64,000 nucleotides of DNA. It comes from Pyrobaculum sp. WP30 (GTDB taxonomy: Archaea; Thermoproteota; Thermoprotei; Thermoproteales; Thermoproteaceae). The notes beneath the pieces are model-generated. The model was not told the origin of the DNA. It saw only the letters and a program-made list of their open reading frames with translations, and searched no databases. A program made the position numbers and the translations under genes. This document shows, piece by piece, positions 1 to 7,460 of this stretch. The first letter of the stretch is position 1. Each line of letters begins with the position of its first letter. The stretch spans positions 1,665,704 to 1,729,703 of the forward strand of contig CP012158.1 of the NCBI GenBank assembly GCA_001189275.1, read 5' to 3'.

Positions 1-388
1 CTCTGCTGAGCTCCGCCATCAACACGCGGAGGTACTTGGCGCGCGGCGGCGGCTCGAGGCCGAGGGCCTTCTCCAGGGCAAGAATAAGGGGGTAGGTGAT
101 GTTCATTGAATCCATTATGGAGGCCTTCTCCACGAGCGGAATCAGCGTCCAGTAGGGCCGGTTCTCAGCAAGCTTCTCAACCCCCCTATGTACGAAGCCG
201 GGGTCCGGCACCACGTCCACGATTATGTCCCCGTCAACGACGACGAAAAGCCGCATGTGTCCCGACCCGGGGTGCTGCGGCCCCACCACAAGCGTCAGCC
301 CCCGCCCCCCTCCCCTCAGCTCCTCCTCAGACTGGACGAAGAAGGTGCGGCCTACCTCTAGGTTGAAGGGCCACTCAGTTTTCTGCAT
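1..388 (-). CDS. nuoD: NADH:quinone oxidoreductase subunit D (49 kDa type), 5' part only
   Basis: Partial gene that runs off the left edge; about 129 N-terminal residues are visible from an ATG at 388. The reading contains the GPQHP motif near the N-terminus, then a VHRGVEKLAE segment, both typical of the 49-kDa subunit that lines the quinone cavity of complex I and is related to [NiFe]-hydrogenase large subunits. The loop after GPQHP is one residue shorter than the usual bacterial HPxTHG form, closer to Fpo or hydrogenase-like versions. The start overlaps the end of nuoB by 14 bp, so the two are probably translationally coupled. Whether NuoC is fused or separate cannot be seen. Confidence 0.88.
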   Translation of the reverse strand, partial: MQKTEWPFNLEVGRTFFVQSEEELRGGGRGLTLVVGPQHPGSGHMRLFVVVDGDIIVDVVPDPGFVHRGVEKLAENRPYWTLIPLVEKASIMDSMNITYPLILALEKALGLEPPPRAKYLRVLMAELSR

Positions 389-818
389 GGGCTATCTGCT
401 CCTGGACCTTCGTCACGGCTTTTAGGACGGCCTCGGGGGTGGGGGGGCAGCCGGAGACGTAGGCGTGTACCGGCAAGACCTTGGCGGCAGGCACCATGTG
501 GTAGCTTCCGTAGAATACGCCGCCTTTTATGGCGCAGGCGCCCATGGCCACCACGTATTTAGGCTCAGGCATCTGCTCATATATGTATTTTACAAACTTC
601 GCCATCTTGAGGGTGATGGTACCTTCAATTATGAGGATGTTGCTCTGGCGGAGGCTCCCCATGGGCAACATGCCGAACCTCTCGGCGTCGTAGGCTGAGC
701 CGAATAGGTGGCCCACCTCTACGCCGCAGCAGGCGGTGACGAGATGCGGCGGCCAGAGAGACCACTTGGTGCCCCACCTGGCTAGTCTCGAAACGGCCTG
801 GGAGACAAGGGTCTTCAT
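375..818 (-). CDS. nuoB: NADH:quinone oxidoreductase subunit B (NuoB)
   Basis: A 147-residue protein of the PSST/NuoB family, which holds the last iron-sulfur cluster (N2) of complex I, next to the quinone site. The four expected cysteines are all visible: the pair in VTACCGVE, one in MGACAIKGG and one in VSGCPPTPEA. Length is near the minimal archaeal form. The ATG at 818 lies about 25 nt downstream of a TATA-like element at 840-847, so this gene may start a leaderless transcript of its own inside the nuo cluster; nuoA ends 90 bp upstream. It overlaps nuoD by 14 bp. Confidence 0.95.
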   Translation of the reverse strand: MKTLVSQAVSRLARWGTKWSLWPPHLVTACCGVEVGHLFGSAYDAERFGMLPMGSLRQSNILIIEGTITLKMAKFVKYIYEQMPEPKYVVAMGACAIKGGVFYGSYHMVPAAKVLPVHAYVSGCPPTPEAVLKAVTKVQEQIAHAEN

Positions 819-837
819 GATGCTTAACCCTTTATGT

Positions 838-850
838 TTTTTTAAAGGTT
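838..850 (-). promoter_or_regulatory. Probable TATA box of nuoB
   Basis: AT-rich CTTTAAAA element on the minus strand centred about 26 nt before the nuoB ATG (818). The spacing fits a leaderless crenarchaeal transcript. A second AT-rich element lies at about 858-870. Inference from spacing and composition only. Confidence 0.45.
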
Positions 851-908
851 TCTGAAATTTTATATAATTAAAAATTCCGGATATGAGGAGCTTTACTTAG
901 CCAACTGC

Positions 909-1274
909 CTAACCCCACCTCCTTACGTCAGCCAGGAGCTTGAAGTAGCGCCACACCACGGCAACTACGGCGGCGATCGCGACGACGAGAGCCGCCGCAA
1001 GCGGGGCGAGGGCTGCGCGGCCGGCGTCGGCGGTCAGCACCGCCACGAGGGCCAGCCCCACCGCCGCCTCCACCACGGTGACTAGGTAGACGTAGCCGAA
1101 GTACTGCATGAGGAGACGTCTCTGGACAGGGCCGTACGGCGGCCCGCCTGCCTCGAACCTCCTCTCCTTGGTTTCTGAGGGCCGCCTCGGCGAGAACAGA
1201 TACCCGACTACAACTAGGAGAACCAATACTGCGAGAAACAGGGCGATGAACAAGACGACTGCTACCATATCCAC
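909..1274 (-). CDS. nuoA: NADH:quinone oxidoreductase subunit A (NuoA)
   Basis: A 121-residue membrane protein with three predicted transmembrane helices (about residues 5-27, 60-82 and 87-110). The hydrophilic loop after helix 1 contains the NuoA-type pattern RRFEAGGPPYG, corresponding to the conserved FECG...G region, here with alanine in place of cysteine. In complex I this subunit sits by the quinone channel with NuoH and NuoJ. It overlaps the end of nuoH by 13 bp, which supports cotranslation. The family call is good; the start is the first ATG and fits the first helix. Confidence 0.9.
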   Translation of the reverse strand: MDMVAVVLFIALFLAVLVLLVVVGYLFSPRRPSETKERRFEAGGPPYGPVQRRLLMQYFGYVYLVTVVEAAVGLALVAVLTADAGRAALAPLAAALVVAIAAVVAVVWRYFKLLADVRRWG

Positions 1275-2236
1275 GCCGCCAGAAGAGACCAGAGGACAGC
1301 CGCCGCCGACAGCGCCAGCAACTGGCCCCAGCCTATCCTAAGCGCCTGGTCAATCCGGTAGCGGGGATATATGGCGCGTACCAGCATCGCCGGCAGGACG
1401 AACACCCCCATCTTGGCTAGGGTGATCAACACGCCTAGCACCCCCGCCGCGGGTAGCCAGCCGCCAAGGAACAAAACGGCGCCCAGCAGGGAGAGGACGT
1501 AGAGCTTGACGTAGTTAGCGCCGAAGGCGTAGATGAAGAGGGTGGAGCCGTACTCGGTGTAGGGGCCCAGCACCACCTCAGGCTCAGCCTCCGGTATCTC
1601 AAAGGGGAAGCGTGTGGTGGCCATCAGTAGGGCCACTAGGTAGACGACGAAGGCTAGGGGGTTTAGCAAGACGCCCCAGAGGCCGCTCTGCACCTCGACG
1701 ACCTTGTGCGGGTCGGCAGTGCCGTAGAGGAGGAACATGGCCAAGGCGGCGAGCAGAAGCGGCACTTCGTAGGCCGCAGTCAGCAGTATCTCCCTCATGG
1801 CGCCGATGTAGGTGAACTTGTCGGCCTCTGTCCACGCCATGGCCACCATCAACACGGCGACTAGGAGCACCAGCACCACGGCGATGGCGAGGCCGTAGGA
1901 ATGCGGCGCCATCACGACGCCGGGCGCCGCGGCGATGAAGACGACGGGGAGACCCTCCGCGAAAAAAAGCAGAATAGGCGTGGCGGCGAAAAGCAGTCTG
2001 TTGGTGTGGCGCGGCAGGACCAGCTCCGAGAAGACCAGCTTGAAGAGATCCGCCACGGGCTGGAGGAGGCCCCCCAGCGGCCTAGACACGTAGAGCGGGC
2101 CGTAACGCCACTGCACCCGCGCCACCAGCTTCCTCTCCAGCCAAATCGCAACCACAAGAAAACCGAAGATACCCAGCACGCCGGGGAATACCAAAGCCGC
2201 AACTAAATCGCCGGAGAGGGGAGAGGGGAAATCCAT
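1262..2236 (-). CDS. nuoH: NADH:quinone oxidoreductase subunit H (NuoH)
   Basis: A 324-residue polytopic membrane protein, the usual length of NuoH, the subunit that connects the soluble arm to the membrane arm of complex I and forms much of the quinone chamber. Visible family features are the early cytoplasmic segment ERKLVARVQWRYGP, the ADLFKLVFSE segment, and the conserved acidic loop RFPFEIPEAEPEVVLGPYTEY. About eight hydrophobic helices can be counted. The ATG at 2236 lies some 25 nt downstream of an AAATTTTAAT element, so it may be leaderless. nuoI ends 83 bp upstream. Confidence 0.95.
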   Translation of the reverse strand: MDFPSPLSGDLVAALVFPGVLGIFGFLVVAIWLERKLVARVQWRYGPLYVSRPLGGLLQPVADLFKLVFSELVLPRHTNRLLFAATPILLFFAEGLPVVFIAAAPGVVMAPHSYGLAIAVVLVLLVAVLMVAMAWTEADKFTYIGAMREILLTAAYEVPLLLAALAMFLLYGTADPHKVVEVQSGLWGVLLNPLAFVVYLVALLMATTRFPFEIPEAEPEVVLGPYTEYGSTLFIYAFGANYVKLYVLSLLGAVLFLGGWLPAAGVLGVLITLAKMGVFVLPAMLVRAIYPRYRIDQALRIGWGQLLALSAAAVLWSLLAAWIW

Positions 2237-2253
2237 AGAAAGCTATACCACCC

Positions 2254-2266
2254 CATTAAAATTTTT
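2254..2266 (-). promoter_or_regulatory. Probable TATA box of nuoH
   Basis: Minus-strand AAATTTTAAT element centred about 24 nt before the nuoH ATG, in the 83-bp gap between nuoI and nuoH. The spacing fits a leaderless transcript. Confidence 0.45.
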
Positions 2267-2318
2267 GCCTTATGTCAAGAGGCGTAGCGGGAGTTGGGGG
2301 ATGTAGAAAACTGAAATT

Positions 2319-2717
2319 TTAGATAAGTGACTTTGTGGCGGGGAGCGGCGCCGCGTCGTCTGGGTCCATCTCGCTCGGCTTCTTATAGACGTCAAGGTCT
2401 GTCCATACAATCTCCGTATTGTTGACGTGTTGAAGACTCCCGGTGGGGCACGCGTCTACGCAGTAGCCGCAGAGGATGCATCGGCCCCAGTCGATGCCGG
2501 GATACCGCCTCCCATCTGCCTCCAGGTGGAACTTTATGGCCTTTGCGGGGCACACGGCCTCGCAGAGCTGACAGCTGATGCACTTCGACCTGTCGTTTAC
2601 GATAAATCCCCTCATCCTGTCGCCGTAGTTCCTCCTCTCCTCAGGCCACCGCACCGTCAGAGGCGGCTGAAAAAGCTGTTTAACCGCTGTGGTGAATAAC
2701 TTCAGGTGGGTTATCAT
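2319..2717 (-). CDS. nuoI: NADH:quinone oxidoreductase subunit I (2x[4Fe-4S] ferredoxin-like)
   Basis: A 132-residue protein with two classic 4Fe-4S motifs: CISCQLCEAVCP (about residues 47-58) and CILCGYCVDACP (about residues 80-91). This matches the TYKY/NuoI subunit that carries clusters N6a and N6b towards the quinone site. Its start codon overlaps the stop of porB as ATGA, so this complex I subunit is physically coupled to the pyruvate:ferredoxin oxidoreductase genes. It could in principle serve as the oxidoreductase's ferredoxin subunit, but the N-terminal extension and position before nuoH favour NuoI; the delta ferredoxin domain is already fused in porG. Confidence 0.88.
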   Translation of the reverse strand: MITHLKLFTTAVKQLFQPPLTVRWPEERRNYGDRMRGFIVNDRSKCISCQLCEAVCPAKAIKFHLEADGRRYPGIDWGRCILCGYCVDACPTGSLQHVNNTEIVWTDLDVYKKPSEMDPDDAAPLPATKSLI

Positions 2718-3778
2718 TTCCGCTCAGTTAGGCAAGGCAACGAGGGGTCAACAGGCCCTATGACCTCCCGCCCGACGACTCTATTGATTTCCTCCACATC
2801 CCTATCTATGACTTTCTGGATGTACTCAACCTCCTCGGGCTTTAGATGTCTAAACCTGCCCTGGAGCTGGAGGAAGCACTTCACGTGTTTCCGCCGCGGC
2901 ACTGGAAGAGTGACCCTAAACTCTCCACGTTCAATCTCATAGTTGACCCAGTATCCGGTTTCAGTGGCTAGTTCTAAAACCCTTATCGCGTACTTAGGCT
3001 CGAAGCGCCACCCAGGCGTGCAGGACTGCAACACGTGTATGAAGGAGGGGCCGTCCACCTCCATCGCCTTTTTGAACTTGTACACCATGTCGTGCACGTA
3101 GGCCGGGTTCGCCGTAGCCACGTAGGGGATGCCGTGCGCCGCCGCTATGGCGGCCATGGGCTTCTTGTGGGTCACGTTGCCAGGCACCTTCTTGCCTGCT
3201 GGCGATGTGGTGGCTGAGGCGCCGAAGGGTGTAGTGCCGCTCCTCTGTATGCCAGTGTTCATGTAGCCCTCGTTGTCGTACATGACGTAGATCACCTTGT
3301 GCCCCCTTTCAAACATGCCGCTGAGAGCTTGGAAGCCTATGTCGGCGGTGCCGCCGTCTCCGGCAAACACCACCACGTTTATCCTACGCCCCGGGTCTAT
3401 CACCCCTCTTCTCTTAAGTGCCTTGATGGCGGCCTCGATACCAGAGGCCACCGAGCCGCCGTTGCCGAACGCCACATGTATCCACGGCACCCCCCAGTTG
3501 GTGCGGGGGTACACCACAGTAGACACCTCGGCGCAACCAGTGGGGTTAATGACCACCGTGTCAGGTCCAAAAACCTTTAACATATGTCTAGCAATGACGC
3601 CTATGGTACAACTGGCACAGAGGCCGTGGCCAGGTAGGAAGAGCTCCTCATCTGGAAGCTCGAAGTTCGCGTATTCGTACTGGCCTTGATACTCCTCAGC
3701 CGCCTTTATAGCGGTCTTGACTAGGTAGTTTCCTCTGATGTACACCGGTATCTTGGCGAAGCGGCCGCCGCTACTCAT
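2714..3778 (-). CDS. porB: 2-oxoacid (pyruvate):ferredoxin oxidoreductase, beta subunit
   Basis: A 354-residue thiamine-diphosphate subunit. The TPP/Mg motif is visible as GDGGTADIGFQ (about residues 155-165), followed by YDNEGYMNTG, the form found in pyruvate-specific enzymes. Cysteines expected to ligate the proximal 4Fe-4S cluster occur in CASCTIGV and NPTGCAEV. The enzyme decarboxylates pyruvate to acetyl-CoA and reduces ferredoxin, and can run in reverse for CO2 fixation in autotrophic Thermoproteales. The gene overlaps porA by 8 bp and nuoI by 4 bp. Substrate is inferred as pyruvate rather than 2-oxoglutarate from the beta-subunit motifs. Confidence 0.92.
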   Translation of the reverse strand: MSSGGRFAKIPVYIRGNYLVKTAIKAAEEYQGQYEYANFELPDEELFLPGHGLCASCTIGVIARHMLKVFGPDTVVINPTGCAEVSTVVYPRTNWGVPWIHVAFGNGGSVASGIEAAIKALKRRGVIDPGRRINVVVFAGDGGTADIGFQALSGMFERGHKVIYVMYDNEGYMNTGIQRSGTTPFGASATTSPAGKKVPGNVTHKKPMAAIAAAHGIPYVATANPAYVHDMVYKFKKAMEVDGPSFIHVLQSCTPGWRFEPKYAIRVLELATETGYWVNYEIERGEFRVTLPVPRRKHVKCFLQLQGRFRHLKPEEVEYIQKVIDRDVEEINRVVGREVIGPVDPSLPCLTERK

Positions 3779-4979
3779 AGCCTCCCCTCAGCCCAATGGT
3801 GTAGGTCTGGTTGGGGGCCCACAAGCCCTTCAACACCTTTAACGCCGCTTCGTATATCATGTCGCTGTCGATAGCCCTCATGCCTATCGTCGCCAAGGCG
3901 CTGTAGACAGGTCTCTGAAGAGTGGCGGCGAGTTCCATGGCCATAGGCCCTTGGAGATATGCGCCGTGGTTTATGGCTCTGTCTATTACAAACACCTTCT
4001 CGGCGGCTTCAAGCGCCTTCTTCAGCTGGTCGCCGGGCCAAGGTCTTATCACCCTCAGCCGCAGTGCGCCAGCCCTCACGCCCTCCTGCCTCAGGCGGTC
4101 GGCCACCTTCTTTGCCAGGCCGTATAGCGAGCCGTAAGTCACTACGACGAGCTCCGCGTCCTCCGTGCGGTGCGTGCGGAAGAGGCCGTAGCGCCTTCCA
4201 AACCACTTGCCGAACTCCTCGTCTACCTCCTCAATAACCTTCTGAGACTCTCTAAGCGCCTCCACTGCTTGCCACCTAACCTCCCAATACCACTCAGGCG
4301 TCCCCACGGCCCCCAGCTGAGCTGGGTTATCCACATCCAGCCTCACCCAGGAGCGGGTTATGGGGGCGAAACGCATAACCTCCTCCTCGTCCTCCGGCAC
4401 ATCCAGCGGCTGAAGGACGTGGCTTGTCCAGAACCCGTCGTAGGCCACCACCGCCGGCAGATGCACCCGCGAGTCCTCAGCGACGCGGTACGCCTGTATA
4501 ACCGTGTCGAAGGCCTCCTGGGCGCTCTGCGCTATGTAGATAATCCAGCCCAGCTCCCTCATCGACATCACATCGCTGTAGTCACCCCAGACGTTGATAG
4601 GCGCCGAGTAGGTGCGCACCGCCATACCCATCACTATGGGGAGCCGCATCCCCACCGCTATGGGCAGATTCTCGTACATGTGGCCCAGTCCCTGCGACGA
4701 CGTCTCGGTGAAGGTTCGGGCGCCCGCGGCTGAGGCCCCGATCACGGCGGACATGGCGGAGTGCTCGCTCTCGACGGGTATGTACTCGGCGTCTAGTTCG
4801 CCGTTGTTTACGTACTCGGCGAGCTTCTCCACAACGGGCGTCTGCGGGGTGATGGGATACGCCGCTATCACCTCAGGTCTACACATCTTCACCGCGAGCG
4901 CCACGGCGTGGTTGCCAGTCAGCGCGATCCTCCTCTGCGCGACCTTCTTCTCCACCGGGGCTAGTGCCTGCGCCGTCAT
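3771..4979 (-). CDS. porA: 2-oxoacid (pyruvate):ferredoxin oxidoreductase, alpha subunit
   Basis: A 402-residue alpha subunit with the characteristic N-terminal YPITPQTPV motif and the ESEHSAMSAVIGASAAGAR segment, which contact substrate and TPP in pyruvate:ferredoxin oxidoreductases. It is not fused to the gamma domain, so this is the heteromeric archaeal type. The start ATG overlaps the stop of the gamma-delta gene (ATGA) and its 3' end overlaps porB by 8 bp. No deletion or missing motif was seen. Confidence 0.93.
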   Translation of the reverse strand: MTAQALAPVEKKVAQRRIALTGNHAVALAVKMCRPEVIAAYPITPQTPVVEKLAEYVNNGELDAEYIPVESEHSAMSAVIGASAAGARTFTETSSQGLGHMYENLPIAVGMRLPIVMGMAVRTYSAPINVWGDYSDVMSMRELGWIIYIAQSAQEAFDTVIQAYRVAEDSRVHLPAVVAYDGFWTSHVLQPLDVPEDEEEVMRFAPITRSWVRLDVDNPAQLGAVGTPEWYWEVRWQAVEALRESQKVIEEVDEEFGKWFGRRYGLFRTHRTEDAELVVVTYGSLYGLAKKVADRLRQEGVRAGALRLRVIRPWPGDQLKKALEAAEKVFVIDRAINHGAYLQGPMAMELAATLQRPVYSALATIGMRAIDSDMIYEAALKVLKGLWAPNQTYTIGLRGGYE

Positions 4980-5914
4980 ATCTCCCTCACCATCTTTATT
5001 GCGCCGGTGGGGCAGACGTCAGCACACACCGCGCAACCCTTGCAGTACTGGTAGTCGAAGTCAATCACCTTCATCCTAAAGACGCGGCCCCTCGGGCCCT
5101 GCACCTCCTTCCACGCCTCCACCACGGCGTCGTCGGGGCAGTACATCCAGCACTTCCTACACATGATGCACTTGGAGTGGTCGATCACCGGCTTCTCCAG
5201 ACGCCACCCGCCGGTGGCGTAGAAGAGACTGGAGCCGGGGAACACGGCCCCAGCCTTAGACACCTCAGGCCAGCCCACGATCTCGTAGGGTCCCGTCAAG
5301 AAGGCTGAGGTGGTGGAGATCACGCCCTTCGGCTTCGCCGCCTGCTCCACCCTCTCCGGCGGGACGACGAGGGCGGTTTCGTAGGCCTCCTTAGTCGCCG
5401 CGAAGTTCTCCTCAACAGCCTTACCCAACTGCGTCTCAAACGCGGTCTTTATAGACTCAAGGCGCGGGAAGCCCATCACCTTGGAGAAGGCGCCGGCCAG
5501 CGGGCCGTTGGGCACGGGCAGGCCCACGTGTTTAAGGGCGATCCCCACGGCATCCAGCAGTACCAGATAGACGTCGTTTCTCCCTATAATCTTCTTCATC
5601 TCTTCGGGGCTCTTCGCCGTGTTCACTATTACGTGTCCTCCGGGCTTCACCGCGTCTATGGCGAACCTCATGGTGTCGATGAGCTTATCGTCAAAGATAA
5701 CCACCACGTCGGGGGTCTTGACGGGCTCCTGATCCTCGATTGGGCTTTTGTCAATGGTCAGGAAGGCCTTGACAGGAGCGCCCCTTCTCTCCGCGCCAAA
5801 CTCCGGATTGGCCAGTGCGTAAAAGCCGTCTATCACCGCCGCGTTGGCTACTATGTAGGTTGCCGTGACGATCCCCTGGCCGCCGCGGCCGAGCCAGACG
5901 GTTTCAACACGCAT
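4976..5914 (-). CDS. porG: 2-oxoacid:ferredoxin oxidoreductase, fused gamma-delta subunit
   Basis: About 312 residues. The N-terminal two thirds is the gamma subunit (start MRVETVWLGRGGQGIVTA with a glycine-rich loop). The C-terminal third is a ferredoxin-like delta domain with two 4Fe-4S motifs, CIMCRKCWMYCP and CKGCAVCADVCP. Fusion of gamma and delta is seen in some Thermoproteales. The ATG at 5914 is preferred because a TATA box lies 25 nt upstream; a GTG at 5920 is in frame. It heads the por-nuoIHABD transcription unit. Its promoter and first codons are copied, in diverged form, at 7313-7420. Confidence 0.9.
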   Translation of the reverse strand: MRVETVWLGRGGQGIVTATYIVANAAVIDGFYALANPEFGAERRGAPVKAFLTIDKSPIEDQEPVKTPDVVVIFDDKLIDTMRFAIDAVKPGGHVIVNTAKSPEEMKKIIGRNDVYLVLLDAVGIALKHVGLPVPNGPLAGAFSKVMGFPRLESIKTAFETQLGKAVEENFAATKEAYETALVVPPERVEQAAKPKGVISTTSAFLTGPYEIVGWPEVSKAGAVFPGSSLFYATGGWRLEKPVIDHSKCIMCRKCWMYCPDDAVVEAWKEVQGPRGRVFRMKVIDFDYQYCKGCAVCADVCPTGAIKMVREI

Positions 5915-6035
5915 AAGCACTACCCATCTTCTCTTTAAAACTCTTTACTTCTATAAAGTGTAGATCCAAAGATTACTTAGGTTGAAATTGTCTTTTATAA
6001 TAATGAACTAACGTGATAAATCGCCGAGCGCGGCG
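5905..6035. repeat. Direct repeat, left copy (porG start and promoter)
   Basis: This stretch covers the first codons of porG, its promoter and a short tail. It resembles 7313-7460 over most of its length, with shared blocks such as CGCATAAGC, TTAGGTTGAAATTGTCT and AACGTGAT in the same order. The final part (CCGAGCGCGGC) also resembles the 3' end of nuoN beside the right copy, as if this copy once adjoined nuoN. The copies are clearly diverged, so the event is not recent. Confidence 0.7.
5932..5943 (-). promoter_or_regulatory. Probable TATA box of the por operon
   Basis: Minus-strand GTTTTAAAGAG element about 25 nt before the porG ATG at 5914. The same element with small changes recurs in the direct-repeat copy near 7345-7355. 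Confidence 0.5.
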
Positions 6036-6124
6036 TTGGCAACGACTACCGTCGGTGCTACGTACAAACTCCACAACCGGAGAAGCTCGACCTCTTCGGG
6101 ACTCGTAAACATGAACATCATAGC

Positions 6125-6487
6125 TTGATAATACATTTAAACCTCCTCCTCGCTAATGCCGTGTTCCGCGTTCTCAACGTAGTTGAACCCGCATATCCGC
6201 CTGTGAACACGACGCGGTCCGGGATCCAGAGGTACGAGGTTGTATCCACATCGGGACAAGCCACGTCGAGCCCACTCGTGCATCAGGTACGAGTCAAGGC
6301 GCTCGACGACCTTTTGATCATCAGACGGGGCACCGGGACGCCTAAAGAGGCGGTGTCCGGGAGGGCAGATGTCATCGTTGGGATCGACGAGTGGGGCCGC
6401 GTGGTCAACGTGGAAATAGAGTTCGCCGAGTACTACTTCCAGGACGTGGAAACAGCCCGTGAAATCCTAAGGAAAGCTAGATGGTAG
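6125..6487 (+). CDS. Unknown protein with DUF2283-like C-terminal part
   Basis: A 120-residue ORF in the island between por and nuoN. The last 70 residues, from an in-frame GTG at 6278, resemble the small DUF2283 fold, with an LLIIRR strand then DVIVGIDEWGRVVNVEI. The first 50 residues look less protein-like, so 6278 may be the true start. The 3' end overlaps the next ORF by 7 bp. It is on the opposite strand to the surrounding nuo/por genes and looks less GC-rich. I do not know its function; the DUF2283 similarity is by eye. Confidence 0.4.
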   Translation: MIIHLNLLLANAVFRVLNVVEPAYPPVNTTRSGIQRYEVVSTSGQATSSPLVHQVRVKALDDLLIIRRGTGTPKEAVSGRADVIVGIDEWGRVVNVEIEFAEYYFQDVETAREILRKARW

Positions 6488-6867
6488 AAAACATCAAGCC
6501 TGCTGTAGCAGTTGTACATCATCCTCTATTTGGAAAGATCGAAACGAAAATAATACCGATCGACGCGGAGGTCGCCAAAATAGGGGAGGGGTATGTCGTT
6601 AATCTGCTCACGAAGCTCCAGGTGGAGCCTGAGAGGAGGCGTCGGAGCGGATATCTCTGCGGTCAAAACATACCGCTGCCGCAGAGACCCGTCGACATAG
6701 CCTCCTCGGAGCTGGGCTACGTAAAGATCTCCCACGGCCCAGATGAAATCGAGGTTTACGTCGAAATCACGAGGGTATTCGTGACCGACGACGCCTCGGA
6801 TGCGGACGGCAACCCCTGCGTCACGGCGGTCTGGCGCCATGGGATCAGGGTGTGTCCACGAGGTTGA
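6481..6867 (+). CDS. Hypothetical protein
   Basis: A 128-residue ORF that starts with an ATG overlapping the stop of the preceding ORF. The middle reads as a plausible soluble beta-rich protein (EVAKIGEGYVVNLL, then DEIEVYVEITRVFV). I do not recognise the family. The C-terminus ends in a frame overlapped by the next ORF, so this and the 6839 ORF may be one frameshifted gene. It lies wholly within the repeat-flanked island and may be a degrading foreign gene. Confidence 0.35.
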   Translation: MVENIKPAVAVVHHPLFGKIETKIIPIDAEVAKIGEGYVVNLLTKLQVEPERRRRSGYLCGQNIPLPQRPVDIASSELGYVKISHGPDEIEVYVEITRVFVTDDASDADGNPCVTAVWRHGIRVCPRG

Positions 6868-7207
6868 CGTCGCCCATATCGAGGAGCGGGGGCACAACAT
6901 ACAGCTTTGGGAGTACCTCCAGCAGGAGCTGTTTCTGACGCCAGACTGCATCGCCGAAACGATAAAAAGACTCCTTGGCCCAGAAGTTGCGCATCTCGCT
7001 GATAGATACGGCGTAGAAACCGAGAGGAGAGCCAGGGCCTTATGTATGGCAGTAACCCTAGGCGCCGGCTCCGCGCCCGTGATGATAGTAGCAAGAAAGA
7101 CACCGCGTTGCCTAAAGACTCTGACGGTGTACCCCTACCCGAGGTGCAAGCCACAATATAGAATCCCAGCTTGCCGCAACGGCCAAGCACAGCTCTCGGA
7201 ATCGTAG
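6839..7207 (+). CDS. Hypothetical protein, possibly a frameshifted continuation of the preceding ORF
   Basis: About 122 residues from an ATG at 6839; the overlap with the preceding ORF is 29 bp in another frame. A coherent helical segment is visible (IQLWEYLQQELFLTPDC, then ETIKRLLGPEVAHLADRYG). The last 30 residues look like noise and may lie beyond the original end. Not recognised. No clear ribosome-binding site or TATA box was identified. Confidence 0.3.
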   Translation: MGSGCVHEVDVAHIEERGHNIQLWEYLQQELFLTPDCIAETIKRLLGPEVAHLADRYGVETERRARALCMAVTLGAGSAPVMIVARKTPRCLKTLTVYPYPRCKPQYRIPACRNGQAQLSES

Positions 7208-7312
7208 CTCATCAGACGTTCCGAAGCGGGAGTGGGCACCGACAGAGCGGGCGTGTCGCAACGACATGATTAGGGCGACACCCACGGCGTTCGGCAAGTG
7301 TTGTCAAGACTA

Positions 7313-7460
7313 CTTCGACGCGCATAAGCTCTATTCATCATCTCTTTCAAAACTCTACTTTCATAGAGTATTAATCCGAAATTGCTTAGGTTGAAATTGT
7401 CTATAGTGATGAAACGTGATAGATAAGCCATAGGGGGGCCGCGGCTCCGAGCGCGGCCAC
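7313..7460. repeat. Direct repeat, right copy (porG start relic and promoter beside nuoN)
   Basis: On the minus strand this copy has the porG-like promoter followed by an ATG at 7325 and codons reading MRVEVV, close to porG's MRVETV, then unrelated sequence and a stop. Its right part runs into the 3' end of nuoN (stop at 7401). Together with the left copy this brackets the 6.0-7.3 kb island. Confidence 0.65.
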
